A DNA stretch of 64,000 bases from LZORAL124-50-18 sp051208045. Its GTDB lineage: Bacteria > Pseudomonadota > Gammaproteobacteria > Pseudomonadales > Oleiphilaceae. The translations under genes and the position numbers were made by a program. The notes beneath the pieces are model-generated. The model made no database searches. It saw only the letters and a list, made by a program, of their open reading frames with translations, and had not been told where the DNA came from. The DNA lies in contig JBPJFY010000010.1 of assembly GCA_051208045.1 (NCBI GenBank), positions 1-64,000 of the forward strand, read 5' to 3'. Below are positions 1-8,790 of the stretch, in pieces. The first letter of the stretch is position 1; each line of letters starts with the position of its first letter.

Positions 1-5
1 ACGTT

Positions 6-73
6 GATTCATTCTGCTTTAGGGTTGGTTGATTGTTTGGCGACTAACAATCTACCTTATCGCAGAATGAATC
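6..73. repeat. Imperfect 68-bp inverted repeat (hairpin)
   Basis: Bases 6-17 and 62-73 are perfect 12-bp inverted copies. Inside them, GATTGTT (31-37) pairs with AACAATC (46-52), so the whole stretch can fold into a long, bulged hairpin with an 8-9 base loop. There is no T-run next to it to suggest a terminator. It lies upstream of a vapBC cassette-like segment and may be a folded recombination site or a remnant of a small mobile repeat. The function is unknown. Confidence 0.5.
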
Positions 74-258
74 CATATTAATATCATTGAGTTACGCTAC
101 GTAGCTGCTTAATGTTCTACCTATGAGCTGAGGCTATGGAGCGTAATGAATTATCGCAAGGCGCGACAGGTAAAAGCCCGCCAAAAACCGCTGCGCCGGG
201 CTCGGGATTCGTTCCCTATCGGTCTCCCGCCCCTGCGCTGATCGTTAGGTGAGTAGGA
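74..258. other. Gene-free stretch with a possible degenerate attC site
   Basis: No credible gene is seen here. The stretch ends with GTTAGGT (244-250), which fits the integron core-site consensus GTTRRRY. It is preceded by GC-rich, partly self-complementary sequence. ACCTATG at 119-125 could be a decayed partner of the RYYYAAC type, which would give an attC-sized element of about 132 bp. The call rests on one good core motif and a 9-bp inverted match at 946-954, so it is tentative. Confidence 0.28.
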
Positions 259-287
259 TAGTCAACTCCGGCTTAATAACATATAAT
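259..287 (+). promoter_or_regulatory. Candidate sigma70 promoter of vapBC
   Basis: TAGTCA (259-264) and a perfect TATAAT (282-287) are separated by 17 bases. They lie about 20 bases upstream of the Shine-Dalgarno sequence AGGG (305-308) of the antitoxin gene. A promoter inside the segment would make the toxin-antitoxin pair independent of an integron Pc promoter. This is motif evidence only. Confidence 0.5.
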
Positions 288-316
288 TCCACATATATTA
301 GTTCAGGGTGATGTAT

Positions 317-547
317 ATGGGACAAGTTACTATATATTTGGAAGATTCAATCGAGCAGAAAATGAATGAAGCAGCAAAGTCAGCGCATTTATCGAAAAGT
401 AAATGGATAGCCCAGGTTATTAGTGAAAAGGTTACAAATGAATGGCCTCAGTCTGTAGCTGATATGGCCGGTTCTTGGGTTGATTTTCCTGGTATTGAAG
501 AGCTTCGTCAAACTGAGGTAAATGACTCTGAGAGAGAACAGTTTTAA
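317..547 (+). CDS. vapB: VapB-like ribbon-helix-helix antitoxin
   Basis: This is a 76-residue protein that begins with the beta-strand and two helices of a ribbon-helix-helix DNA-binding fold (QVTIYLEDSIEQKMNEAA, then SKSKWIAQVI), typical of CopG/VapB-type antitoxins. The acidic C-terminal tail (SWVDFPGIEELR) is the part expected to bind and block the toxin. In-frame starts exist at 308 (GTG) and 311, but ATG 317 has the best spacing, 8 bases after AGGG. The stop codon overlaps the start of vapC (TAATG), as is usual when antitoxin and toxin are translationally coupled. The protein should neutralise VapC and repress its own promoter as a complex. The family call is solid; the exact subfamily is inferred. 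Confidence 0.82.
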   Translation: MGQVTIYLEDSIEQKMNEAAKSAHLSKSKWIAQVISEKVTNEWPQSVADMAGSWVDFPGIEELRQTEVNDSEREQF

Positions 548-942
548 TGTATGTTCTCGACACCAATACGTTAATTTACTTTTTTAAAGGTATGGGCAAC
601 GTTAATCAAAAGTTGTTGTCAGTTTCGCCAAAAGATATTGGCATACCCTCAGTTGTCGTTTATGAGCTTGAATATGGTATAGCAAAATCTACCTCGCCGA
701 AAAAACGACACAAACAGTTACAAGAGCTAATTTCTCTTGTCAATGTTCTTCCGTTTAGTGAACCAGAGGCAAAGAAATCCGCAGATATACGTGCAAAGCT
801 TGAAAAACAGGGTACACCAATTGGGCCCTATGACACTTTAATCGCATGTACTGCTTTAGCTGTAAACGGAATACTTGTGACCAATAACATTAAAGAATTT
901 GAGAGAGTAAAACATCTTAAATTGGAAAATTGGTATATATGA
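547..942 (+). CDS. vapC: VapC PIN-domain ribonuclease toxin
   Basis: This is a full-length 131-residue PIN-domain toxin. The acidic metal-binding residues are D5 (VLDTN), E40 (VVYELEYG) and D96 (GPYDTLIA). The C-terminal VTNNIKEFERV and LENW motifs resemble the VapC group that cleaves initiator tRNA(fMet) in enterobacteria, so tRNA is a plausible target here, although specificity cannot be read from sequence. It overlaps vapB by one base and no other gene shares the transcript. The pair sits alone between inverted GTTAGGTGA/TCACCTAAC sequences, like toxin-antitoxin cassettes that stabilise chromosomal integrons. The active site looks intact. Confidence 0.87.
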   Translation: MYVLDTNTLIYFFKGMGNVNQKLLSVSPKDIGIPSVVVYELEYGIAKSTSPKKRHKQLQELISLVNVLPFSEPEAKKSADIRAKLEKQGTPIGPYDTLIACTALAVNGILVTNNIKEFERVKHLKLENWYI

Positions 943-945
943 CAA

Positions 946-954
946 TCACCTAAC
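946..954. repeat. Inverted copy of the 244-252 core motif (cassette end)
   Basis: TCACCTAAC begins four bases after the vapC stop codon and is the exact reverse complement of GTTAGGTGA at 244-252. ACCTAAC fits the integron attC R'' consensus RYYYAAC. The two motifs bracket exactly the vapBC unit with its promoter. No matching GTTRRRY is found within the next 150 bases, so the downstream attC, if it ever existed, is truncated. Confidence 0.4.
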
Positions 955-1055
955 ACATATGAGCCTCCCCCCTGTCAACAGGCACGAGAACACCAATGTT
1001 TGAGTTGCTGGATGCAGTAAAGCTTTTGATGTAACCCTGACTTGGTGAGAACAGC

Positions 1056-1511
1056 ATGAGAATTCTGAGTGAGCGGGAATTCAGCATCGTCCCGAGGGAA
1101 GAATCCATAAGTGATATCCTCCTCAACGGCGTCAAAACAGGTACTTCTATCGAAGGTGCTTGCCTGGAACTGGTTACTAAATGCCGGGGTGGATACCTTG
1201 TTATTATGACCGATGACATTCCATATGAAGACAGTTTGCATATCCACCTGCTGGATGATAAGGCAGGATGTATTGATTCAGCCAACATTGGGGCCATGTA
1301 TTCGACAGGCTCCTTTGAAAATCCCGTGATAGAAGGTGAAAACTGCATTTCATTTCAATTCATCGGTGATACGCGCTGGAAGGTGGAGTTGTTGGGGTAC
1401 AAGGAATGGCGGATTCCCTTCTTTTCATCACCCAAGGGCGTTTCCAGAAGGCACCCGTTTTACCAGTATTTTAGAGTATATGATCACCCAAATAGGGAAA
1501 AGGCGCTGTAG
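1056..1511 (+). CDS. Hypothetical protein, 151 aa
   Basis: I do not recognise this soluble protein. It has no signal peptide, membrane segment or familiar motif. It looks like a small alpha/beta domain with a hydrophobic core strand (GGYLVIMTDDIP) and an aromatic, basic C-terminus (RHPFYQYFRVYDHP). A weak Shine-Dalgarno (GGTGAG) lies upstream. It stands alone between the vapBC segment and the sensor-kinase gene, within what appears to be accessory DNA. It could be a cassette or immunity-type gene, but nothing in the sequence proves that. The coding call rests on length, start context and a sensible amino-acid composition. Confidence 0.5.
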   Translation: MRILSEREFSIVPREESISDILLNGVKTGTSIEGACLELVTKCRGGYLVIMTDDIPYEDSLHIHLLDDKAGCIDSANIGAMYSTGSFENPVIEGENCISFQFIGDTRWKVELLGYKEWRIPFFSSPKGVSRRHPFYQYFRVYDHPNREKAL

Positions 1512-1702
1512 TTCATGATGCATGATGCCTGATGCAAGTGGCGAAATGACGCCATATTCCAGCCGCCCCTGAGCGGTTGAACCATAGCAAACACTTTCTA
1601 CAGCGTTAGCCAGAGGACTGGCAAGGTACAAAACGATGAACACAAACTTCATTGGCAGCTCTTTTGAATCGCGAGAAATAGCACAGGAATGGCGTCAGCG
1701 TA

Positions 1703-4700
1703 TTATTTGTGAAGCAAATGTTCAATGAGCGATCTTAAGGCGACGGGCTTTATGGGCTTTTTCAGCAGTTTGTAGCCGCGATCTGCAACGGCCTGAGCCA
1801 CTTCGTCGGTATAGTCTGCGGTGATGACAATCGTCGGCGCGCGGTGAAACGCTTCCAGCTGCGTGAGCAGTTCCAGCCCGGTGAGGCCTTTGTCGAGATG
1901 ATAGTCCACCAGATAGAGCTGTGGGAGGTCTGTCACACCGGGTGTTTTTATAATGTGCTCGGCCGTAAGCTCATTTTGTGCGGTGGAAACCTGATAACCC
2001 CAGTCCGTTAACAGGCTCGCCATGCCAGTCAAAATCTGTTCTTCGTTATCGATACAAAGCAAATGCTTTTTCTCTGATGTGACGGGTTTTGATGCTGCGC
2101 TGGCGACTGGCTGTGGTGCCTGCATCGCATTATTGCTCAGTGAGAGCGGTACAACAACGGTAAAGCGGGAGCCCACTGCCGGCTTGGATGCTACCTGCAC
2201 GGGGTGATCCAGCAGGCGAGCCATACGCTTCACTATTGCTAAGCCCAGGCCTAGTCCCTTTTCCTGATGGGACAGGGCATTCGGGATACGGTGAAATTCA
2301 TCAAAAATAAACTTTGTTTGTGATTTGGAGATACCAATGCCGGTGTCCTGTATGATGATTTTCAGCGCGGCTTTGCTCTGGCGCGTAATAATTCGCACCT
2401 TTCCTTCTGCGGTATATCGAAATGCATTCGAAAGCAGGTTCTGCAAAATGCGCTTTAGCATGCCCGGATCAGATTCTACGATCTGTTCTGAAAAATCTCG
2501 CTCAAAAGACAGGGATTTCTGTTCTGCGATCACGGTGAACTCGGCAATCAAAGGTTCCAATATCGCGGAGAGCGGTATTTTTTTGATGGACGGTTTAATA
2601 ATGTCTGAATCGAGTTTGGAGATTTCCAACAGTTCAGAGAGCAGCAGGTCCGCATTCTCCAGTGATTTTTCGAGTTGCCTGGCAGTTTCCACCAGTTCCT
2701 GCGCAATACCTGCTTTTTCCAGCTTGTGAATAAGCGAAGAGGTGAACAGGGCGGCAGAGTTCATTGGCTGCACCAGATCATGGCCGGCGGCGGCCAAAAA
2801 TTTTGTTTTGTTACTGTTTGCCAATAGGAGCTTTTGATTGAGATTGGTCAGTTCGGTGGTACGTTCTTCAACTTTGGCTTCCAATTGTTCGTTGGTGAGC
2901 TTTAACTGATCTTCAAACTGTATTCGTTCGGTAATATCGGTATAAGTGGTGATGTACCCGCCGTCCGGCATGGGGCTGCCGTGGATTTCCAGTACCTGGC
3001 CATTCAGCCGCTTTCGCTCGAATCGATACGTTTGCCCACTGGAGAGATGAGCAATTCGTTTGGCAATACTGACCTCAATCTGTTCGTCACCAAACTCGCC
3101 TTGTTCTGCCCAGTAGTGAATCAATTCAGACACGGGCATCCCCACTTGCAACACGCCGTCCGGGTAGGGGAAAAACTCCTGATATTTCTGGTTCCAGGCA
3201 ACGATATTCAAGTCTCGATCCACGATGCTGATGCCTTGATCAATACTTTGAATCGCTGAATTCAGAATTTCCCGACTGAATTCCATGATATGGGAGGCTT
3301 CATCCACCAGACTCAGTTCGGTTTTCGTACCGGGTTGTACGCGGCACAGTGTTTCGATGAGCGTTCTTGCTGCCGGCGTGCCGATGACCGAGCCAAGTAC
3401 GCGCTCGGTGCGCTGTAACAAATCGTTCGTAGCAGATTGATCGAGCATGAGGCGGCCTGATTGCGGATTTTTGAATCGATTGAGTAAATCGTCGACTTTG
3501 TCTTCGCGGACAAACCGCAACAACAAGCTCTGAATATCCCCGATGGTGATGATTTGTTGCGTAGGAGTAGGGGGGTAAGTCGCTGCAGCGGGCGTTGGTG
3601 AAAAATTGGTAAAACGGGAAGCCTGCGATTGATCCACGAGCTTGGGGCGATAATAGATTGATCCAAAAATCAGACCACACACATTCGCGACGAGGGACCA
3701 GAATGTACCGTGAACGATCGGGTCCATTCCCGTCAGGCCAAAGAGGGCATGGGGTTTAAACATGACGGTGGCAAATGGGCCGTTCATGATCTCAGGGGGT
3801 AATATGTGCGCCTGGGCCAACACCGGAATGAGCAGGGTGTAGATCCAGACAATGAATCCCGCACAAAGGCCAATGATCGCCCCTTGGCGATTCAGTTTAT
3901 CCCACCACATTCCCAGGAGGATCGGGGGAGCAAATTGGGCAACAGCGACCATGGACAGCATGCCGATGGCGACAAGTTCGGTAAATTCAGCGAGTATGCG
4001 AAAGTACGTATAGGCGGCAAGAAAAATGAGCGCAATACCCATGCGCCGGAGCATGAGTATTCTGCGCCCCATATGTTGGTGGGCATGGCCCATCAGTCGA
4101 AGGCGAATGGCCAACGGAATCAAAATTTCATTTGAGAGCATGGTACTCAGTGTGACGGATGCAATAATGACCATGGACGTTCCGGCGGACAATCCCCCCA
4201 AATACGCCAGCAAAGCAAGCCAATCCAACCCCTCGTGCTGGGGCAATAGCAGCGAAAAATAGGGTTTGTTCGGGTCGTCGATTGAAAAGTACAGTTGGCC
4301 CGCCAGTGCAATGGGTTGCACAAAGAGATTGATCAACACCAGATAAACCGGAAAGAGCCAACGTGCGGTTTTTATATCCCGTTCACTCTGGTTCTCCACC
4401 ACCGCGACATGAAACTGCCGCGGGAGGCAAAAGATCGAAAAAATGCCCAGCATCATGTGGGTCAAATAGATGTACGTATTGTCATACTGGGTCAGTACGT
4501 CTCGAATGCGCGGAACCTGAAACGCTTGATCGAGCAGGGGGGCCAATCCGCCAAACACGCCATAGACGGCGAATATCCCTAGTGCGAGAAAGATGGCGAG
4601 CTTGACGATGGACTCGAAGGCGATGACTTGTATGAGGCCATGATGGTGTTCGCTGGTGTCTACATGCCGTGTACCAAACATGATGGCAAACGCGGTCATC

Positions 4701-5197
4701 GTTAAGGAAACATAGAACGCCTGATCTTTCCACCAGGTGGTTTGTTCAAACTGGGTGGAGGTTAACAGCACAAAGGAACTGGAAACGGCTTTCAGTTGCA
4801 GTGCAATGTAAGGAATAACACCAATCAGTGAAATCAGGGACACCATAATGGCAATGGAACGGGCATGGCCATAGCGGGATGCCACAAAGTCGGCCACGGT
4901 TGTGGCGTTTTCCTGTTTACCCAGCCGGATCAGGCGGTCCATAAAACGCCAGCCAAACAGGAAGAGCAGAATTACGCCGATATGCAGCGGAGAAATCCAC
5001 CAGCCGGTGTGAGAAAACTGCTCCACAGTGCCGTAGAACGACCAACTGGTGCAATAGGTGGCCAGGCTCAGCGAATAAACATACGGTTGCCAGGCGGGTG
5101 TCGTTAACTTTGAGTCGCCACGACGGGCAATCCAGAACAGGAAGCCAATATAAAGAAATGAAACCAGAATGACCCAGTGGGGAGCTAGCATGGACAC
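1703..5197 (-). CDS. Hybrid sensor histidine kinase with SLC5 transporter-like input domain
   Basis: This is a very large (1164 aa) inner-membrane sensor. Residues 1 to about 520 form a sodium:solute symporter (SLC5/PutP-like) domain with about 13 membrane helices. A PAS domain follows (about 640-755, ending in YTDITER), then a coiled coil, a HisKA domain with the phospho-accepting His near 805 (AAAGHDLVQPMNSA) and an HATPase domain with N and G boxes (LLSNAFRY, DTGIGI, GLGLGLAIV). A C-terminal receiver domain (about 1043-1160) carries LYLVDYH, whose Asp near 1098 is the likely acceptor, and LLKKPIKP. CbrA-like kinases share this N-terminal design and respond to nutrient supply; the extra receiver makes this one a hybrid. 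Its partner regulator is not in the window. It lies 31 bases downstream of the acyl-CoA ligase on the same strand, so it may sense the acid that ligase activates. Confidence 0.88.
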   Translation of the reverse strand: MSMLAPHWVILVSFLYIGFLFWIARRGDSKLTTPAWQPYVYSLSLATYCTSWSFYGTVEQFSHTGWWISPLHIGVILLFLFGWRFMDRLIRLGKQENATTVADFVASRYGHARSIAIMVSLISLIGVIPYIALQLKAVSSSFVLLTSTQFEQTTWWKDQAFYVSLTMTAFAIMFGTRHVDTSEHHHGLIQVIAFESIVKLAIFLALGIFAVYGVFGGLAPLLDQAFQVPRIRDVLTQYDNTYIYLTHMMLGIFSIFCLPRQFHVAVVENQSERDIKTARWLFPVYLVLINLFVQPIALAGQLYFSIDDPNKPYFSLLLPQHEGLDWLALLAYLGGLSAGTSMVIIASVTLSTMLSNEILIPLAIRLRLMGHAHQHMGRRILMLRRMGIALIFLAAYTYFRILAEFTELVAIGMLSMVAVAQFAPPILLGMWWDKLNRQGAIIGLCAGFIVWIYTLLIPVLAQAHILPPEIMNGPFATVMFKPHALFGLTGMDPIVHGTFWSLVANVCGLIFGSIYYRPKLVDQSQASRFTNFSPTPAAATYPPTPTQQIITIGDIQSLLLRFVREDKVDDLLNRFKNPQSGRLMLDQSATNDLLQRTERVLGSVIGTPAARTLIETLCRVQPGTKTELSLVDEASHIMEFSREILNSAIQSIDQGISIVDRDLNIVAWNQKYQEFFPYPDGVLQVGMPVSELIHYWAEQGEFGDEQIEVSIAKRIAHLSSGQTYRFERKRLNGQVLEIHGSPMPDGGYITTYTDITERIQFEDQLKLTNEQLEAKVEERTTELTNLNQKLLLANSNKTKFLAAAGHDLVQPMNSAALFTSSLIHKLEKAGIAQELVETARQLEKSLENADLLLSELLEISKLDSDIIKPSIKKIPLSAILEPLIAEFTVIAEQKSLSFERDFSEQIVESDPGMLKRILQNLLSNAFRYTAEGKVRIITRQSKAALKIIIQDTGIGISKSQTKFIFDEFHRIPNALSHQEKGLGLGLAIVKRMARLLDHPVQVASKPAVGSRFTVVVPLSLSNNAMQAPQPVASAASKPVTSEKKHLLCIDNEEQILTGMASLLTDWGYQVSTAQNELTAEHIIKTPGVTDLPQLYLVDYHLDKGLTGLELLTQLEAFHRAPTIVITADYTDEVAQAVADRGYKLLKKPIKPVALRSLIEHLLHK

Positions 5198-5228
5198 CAG
5201 ACTCAGACTCTTGTTCGCATCGCTGTCA

Positions 5229-6908
5229 TCATGTTGACGTTTCCCTAAGTGTGTTTTTGTACTGCTGTCTCAGCGCCACTTTTGTTAACTTTCCGGTGCC
5301 GGTGTGGGGGAGGCTATCCACAACATGGATCTGGTCTGGCAACCACCATTTGGCCACATGATCCGCGAGCGTTGCTCTCAGCGCGGTTTCATCCATTTCA
5401 TAACCTGCGTGGAGCGTGACCAGCATTATGGGGCGTTCATCCCACTTTGGATGAGGCACTCCAATAACACAAGCTTCCTTCACCTGAGGATGATGTAATG
5501 CCGCCGCTTCCAGCTCTACGGAACTGATCCATTCACCGCCGGACTTAATCACATCTTTAACCCGGTCGACTATGTTAAGATAGCCCTTCTCATCGATTAC
5601 GGCTATGTCTCCGGTGCTGAACCACCCCTGTGTGAATACATCAGGCGTTTGATGGTTGTAATACTCGCTTAAGACCCAGGGGCCTTTGACTCTCAGTTCA
5701 CCGCGTGTTTTGCCATCCTGTGGCAGCCGATGGTTCTGTTCATCAAAGATTCCTATTTGCGTGCCAAAAATTGGCCTTCCTGCGGAAGCCTGGCGCTGGT
5801 ATCGGATCTCAGGTGGTAGCGTTTTCATTTCCGGGGTCGGGATGGCTGCAGTAACGAGGGGGCTGGTTTCTGTCATTCCCCAAATACCCATCCAGTAAAC
5901 GCCGTAGGACTCGGCATAGGTTTTTACCAATGCGGTAGGTGATGCGGCACCGCCGACACCCAACACTTTCAGGCTGGTAAGAGATTGACCGGACGTCTGG
6001 AGATACTCGTGTAAATTTAACCAAACGGTGGGCACGCCATAGGCTTGTGTGACTTGTTCAGTTTCTATCAGTTCATGCAAGGACCAACCATCCAGCTGGT
6101 TACCCGGAAGCACCAGTTTGCTGCCATAAAGCAAGGCCGAATACGGGATTCCCCAGGCCGACACGTGGTACATGGGCACCACAGGCATGACAACAGCAGT
6201 TTCATCAAAGTTTAGAAACTGACTGCCGCCGCTCATGATGGCATGCAGTACGGTGGACCGGTGCGTATAGAGCACCCCTTTCGGGTTTCCTGTTGTGCCT
6301 GAGGTATAACACAACCCGGCAGCACGCTGTTCTTTAAATACCGGCCATTGGAAATCTGGCGCTTGAGCCTGAATCAGCTCTTCGTAGTAGCTCATGTTTG
6401 GTAGAGAGCAGGTGTTGTTTACAGAGCAGCTGTTTGAATGGCCGGCATCTGCACCTGTCGGCCGAGGCCCATAGATAACGTACCGCTTTACGGAGGTTAG
6501 TAAATGGTGGATGGGTTGGATCAGCGGCACAAACTCGGGGTCGAGAAACAGCACGGTATCCTGAGCGTGATTAATGATCCACGCGATTTGTTCGGGAAAT
6601 AGCCGTACGTTCACCGTGTGAATCACTGAACCTATGCCACTCACCGCATAATAGGTTTCCAAATGGCGATAATGATTGGAAGCCAGCGTTGCTATGCGAT
6701 CTCCGGGGGAAACTCCCAGATCAATAAGAGAGTTAGCCAGCTGACAGGTTCTCCGGTACGCGTCCTTATAGGTATATCGGTGTATTGCCGGTGATTGTGA
6801 TTCCTGCTGGTTTAACCGGCTTACAATTTCTTGTTCCGGATACCGGGTAACTGCCGATTCGAATATGCCTTGTATCAGCAATTGACTATTCATCATGTTT
6901 CCCATCAT
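5229..6908 (-). CDS. AMP-forming fatty-acyl/medium-chain acyl-CoA ligase
   Basis: This 559-residue ANL-superfamily enzyme activates a carboxylic acid with ATP to an acyl-adenylate and transfers it to CoA. It shows the P-loop-like motif YTSGTTGNPKG (near residue 201), the A5 motif GMTETSP (near 344), the STGD motif, a hinge region (DRVKDVIKSGGEWIS) and the catalytic C-terminal lysine in GTGKLTK. Overall it resembles AlkK-type medium/long-chain ligases, but the substrate cannot be fixed. Several start codons compete (GTG 6911, ATG 6908, ATG 6905 and ATG 6893/6890); ATG 6908 was chosen for its spacing to GGGAG. It is followed by the SLC5-type sensor kinase and is divergent from the dctPQM transporter, which suggests a shared organic-acid substrate. 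Confidence 0.87.
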   Translation of the reverse strand: MMGNMMNSQLLIQGIFESAVTRYPEQEIVSRLNQQESQSPAIHRYTYKDAYRRTCQLANSLIDLGVSPGDRIATLASNHYRHLETYYAVSGIGSVIHTVNVRLFPEQIAWIINHAQDTVLFLDPEFVPLIQPIHHLLTSVKRYVIYGPRPTGADAGHSNSCSVNNTCSLPNMSYYEELIQAQAPDFQWPVFKEQRAAGLCYTSGTTGNPKGVLYTHRSTVLHAIMSGGSQFLNFDETAVVMPVVPMYHVSAWGIPYSALLYGSKLVLPGNQLDGWSLHELIETEQVTQAYGVPTVWLNLHEYLQTSGQSLTSLKVLGVGGAASPTALVKTYAESYGVYWMGIWGMTETSPLVTAAIPTPEMKTLPPEIRYQRQASAGRPIFGTQIGIFDEQNHRLPQDGKTRGELRVKGPWVLSEYYNHQTPDVFTQGWFSTGDIAVIDEKGYLNIVDRVKDVIKSGGEWISSVELEAAALHHPQVKEACVIGVPHPKWDERPIMLVTLHAGYEMDETALRATLADHVAKWWLPDQIHVVDSLPHTGTGKLTKVALRQQYKNTLRETST

Positions 6909-7085
6909 CACGCCATGCTCCCATCGTTGTTTTTATGGCTACAGATTACCTCTCAGTCGTTTGGTTCCCCATCCTACTTTTGAACGAGGGTTTCCTGAAA
7001 ACCAGCTGGTTAGAATGAATTTAATGCCGGTGTGATTCGAATGCTGACATCCGGTTAAACAAAAACAAGATTTCTGGAGGATCAG

Positions 7086-8165
7086 ATGCGATTACCACTC
7101 GCTCAGGCAGCCACCGTCACAGTTGCTACCGCTGTAATTAGTTTAAGCACGACCGTGAATGCGGCAGACAAGGTCAAACCGGTGTTGTTAAAAACACCCA
7201 TTGCGTTTGGCACCCACTTACCGGCGCTGGGCTCCCCCATAAAATGGGTGTCGGAACAGCTTCCCAAAGTTTCCAACAACACGGTAAAAATGAAGGTATA
7301 CGAGCCCGGAAAGCTGGTTGCCCCCTTTGAAATTCTGGATGCCGTTTCTTCTGGCAAAGTGAATTCCGGCTATACCACGGCAGGGTACTGGTCAGGGAAG
7401 ATTCCCGCCTCGGCACTGTTCTCGGCCGTACCCTTTGGTCCGGAAGCACCGGAATATATGGCCTGGCTTTATTACGGCAACGGGAATTCGCTATACCAGG
7501 AAATGTATGATCAGGCCGGTTACCACGTAAAGGTCATGCCATGTGCCATTATTTCTCCGGAAACCTCGGGGTGGTTTAAGAAAGAAATTGCGACCCCTGA
7601 GGATTTGAAAGGCATGAATATGCGCTTTTTTGGCCTTGGGGGCGAAGTCATGCAAAAACTGGGGGTGTCTACGTCTTTGCTACCCGGTGGAGAAATCTTT
7701 GGTGCGCTGGAGAAAGGGGCGATTGACGCCACAGAGTTCTCACAACCGGCCATAGACGAACGACTCGGCTTCTACAAAATTGCGAAGTATAACTACTTCC
7801 CCGGTTGGCATCAGCAAGCCACAGTGTTCGAACTGCTGATTAACAAAGACACCTGGAACAAAATGCACGAAAGCCAACAGGCACAGATAACATCGACCTG
7901 TATGGCATCTGTCACCAATTCCATCGCTGAATCCGAAGCCATGCAATTTGATGCGATGATTAAAAACGAAAAAGAGCGTGGCGTTTCCGTGAAAAACTGG
8001 GACCCCAAAATGCTCACAACATTCCGTAGCGCCTGGAATGAAGTCGCCCAGGAACAGGAAGCGAAAGATCCCATGTTCAAGAAAGTGTACACGGATCTTA
8101 ACACTTTCCGAGAGAAGTATCGCGTGTGGGCAACGCGTGCGTTCCTCCCGAGAGAAGAGTCTTGA
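7086..8165 (+). CDS. dctP: TRAP transporter substrate-binding protein (DctP family)
   Basis: This is a periplasmic binding protein of 359 residues with a Sec signal peptide that probably ends at VNAA (about residue 27). The DctP fold is recognisable from PEDLKGMNMRFFGLGG, which contains the conserved Arg that binds the substrate carboxylate, and from GGEIFGALEKGAIDATEF. The latter is like the alpha-keto-acid-binding (TakP-type) branch, so a keto acid or similar monocarboxylate is a reasonable guess. A strong Shine-Dalgarno (GGAGG) lies 6-7 bases before the ATG. It is the first gene of dctPQM. A GC-rich hairpin after its stop probably lets it be made in excess over the membrane subunits. It is divergent from the acyl-CoA ligase gene. 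Confidence 0.92.
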   Translation: MRLPLAQAATVTVATAVISLSTTVNAADKVKPVLLKTPIAFGTHLPALGSPIKWVSEQLPKVSNNTVKMKVYEPGKLVAPFEILDAVSSGKVNSGYTTAGYWSGKIPASALFSAVPFGPEAPEYMAWLYYGNGNSLYQEMYDQAGYHVKVMPCAIISPETSGWFKKEIATPEDLKGMNMRFFGLGGEVMQKLGVSTSLLPGGEIFGALEKGAIDATEFSQPAIDERLGFYKIAKYNYFPGWHQQATVFELLINKDTWNKMHESQQAQITSTCMASVTNSIAESEAMQFDAMIKNEKERGVSVKNWDPKMLTTFRSAWNEVAQEQEAKDPMFKKVYTDLNTFREKYRVWATRAFLPREES

Positions 8166-8204
8166 GTCGCAAGGTTCAATTTTCCATGAATTGAGTATGT
8201 TCTG

Positions 8205-8227
8205 AGCGGGCCGAAACTAGGCCCGCT
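8205..8227 (+). terminator. Intercistronic hairpin between dctP and dctQ
   Basis: AGCGGGCC (8205-8212) pairs with GGCCCGCT (8220-8227) around a 7-base loop. There is no T-run after it, so it is probably an mRNA-stabilising or partial-termination element rather than a full terminator. Such hairpins often follow binding-protein genes. Confidence 0.6.
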
Positions 8228-8247
8228 GTTACTTGGAGGAGACAGAT

Positions 8248-8790
8248 ATGGGTTTATCAGCCGATGTGCAGCAGTCTGGTGTGCCCGTTGCTGACCAGAT
8301 CGACCGATTTGTTTTGTGGATCGGCAGAAATGTCGCTTGGGGCTATTTTGTGTTAATGCTGATCATTATCGCACAAGTGGTTTTACGTAAAGGGTTCAGT
8401 GGCGGCCTGATTGCGCTTGAAGAACTTCAATGGCACCTCTATGCCGTGGGTTTTATGTTTGGTATTCCCTACGCGCAGGCTAAAAACAGCCATGTTCGAG
8501 TGGATTTGTTTGCCGCGCACTTTTCCCGACCGGTACAACATTGTGTGGAAATACTTGGCATGATTGTTCTGGTGTTACCGCTCGTGTTTGTGGTGGTGTA
8601 CCACAGTCTGGATTTTGTGTACGACGCCTGGCGCACCGGAGAAAGCTCTGATGCACCCGCCGGGTTACCTTACCGTTATTTAATCAAGTCAGTGATTCCC
8701 GCTTCTTTTATTCTGTTGGGGCTCGCCGTTGTTTCGCGAATTATTCGGGAATGCGTGTTGTTGGTGAGAGAGGTGAAACATGGAAATTAA
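8248..8790 (+). CDS. dctQ: TRAP transporter small permease (DctQ family)
   Basis: This is a 180-residue inner-membrane protein with four hydrophobic segments, the usual DctQ plan, and a family-typical stretch VVLRKGFSGGLIALEELQWHL after helix 1. An upstream in-frame TTG (8233) exists, but ATG 8248 follows GGAGGA (8235-8240) at 7 bases and is preferred. It overlaps dctM by 11 bases, so the two membrane subunits are translationally coupled. With DctM it forms the sodium-driven membrane part of the transporter that accepts substrate from DctP. Confidence 0.9.
   Translation: MGLSADVQQSGVPVADQIDRFVLWIGRNVAWGYFVLMLIIIAQVVLRKGFSGGLIALEELQWHLYAVGFMFGIPYAQAKNSHVRVDLFAAHFSRPVQHCVEILGMIVLVLPLVFVVVYHSLDFVYDAWRTGESSDAPAGLPYRYLIKSVIPASFILLGLAVVSRIIRECVLLVREVKHGN

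Noticed and set aside
955..1055. A complete attC site after vapC.
   Set aside because: ACCTAAC is present but no GTTRRRY partner lies within 150 bases, so only a half-site can be claimed.
950..1348. Minus-strand open frame opposite the 151-residue gene.
   Set aside because: It has no Shine-Dalgarno and its translation has no recognised feature, while the plus-strand frame has a better start context.
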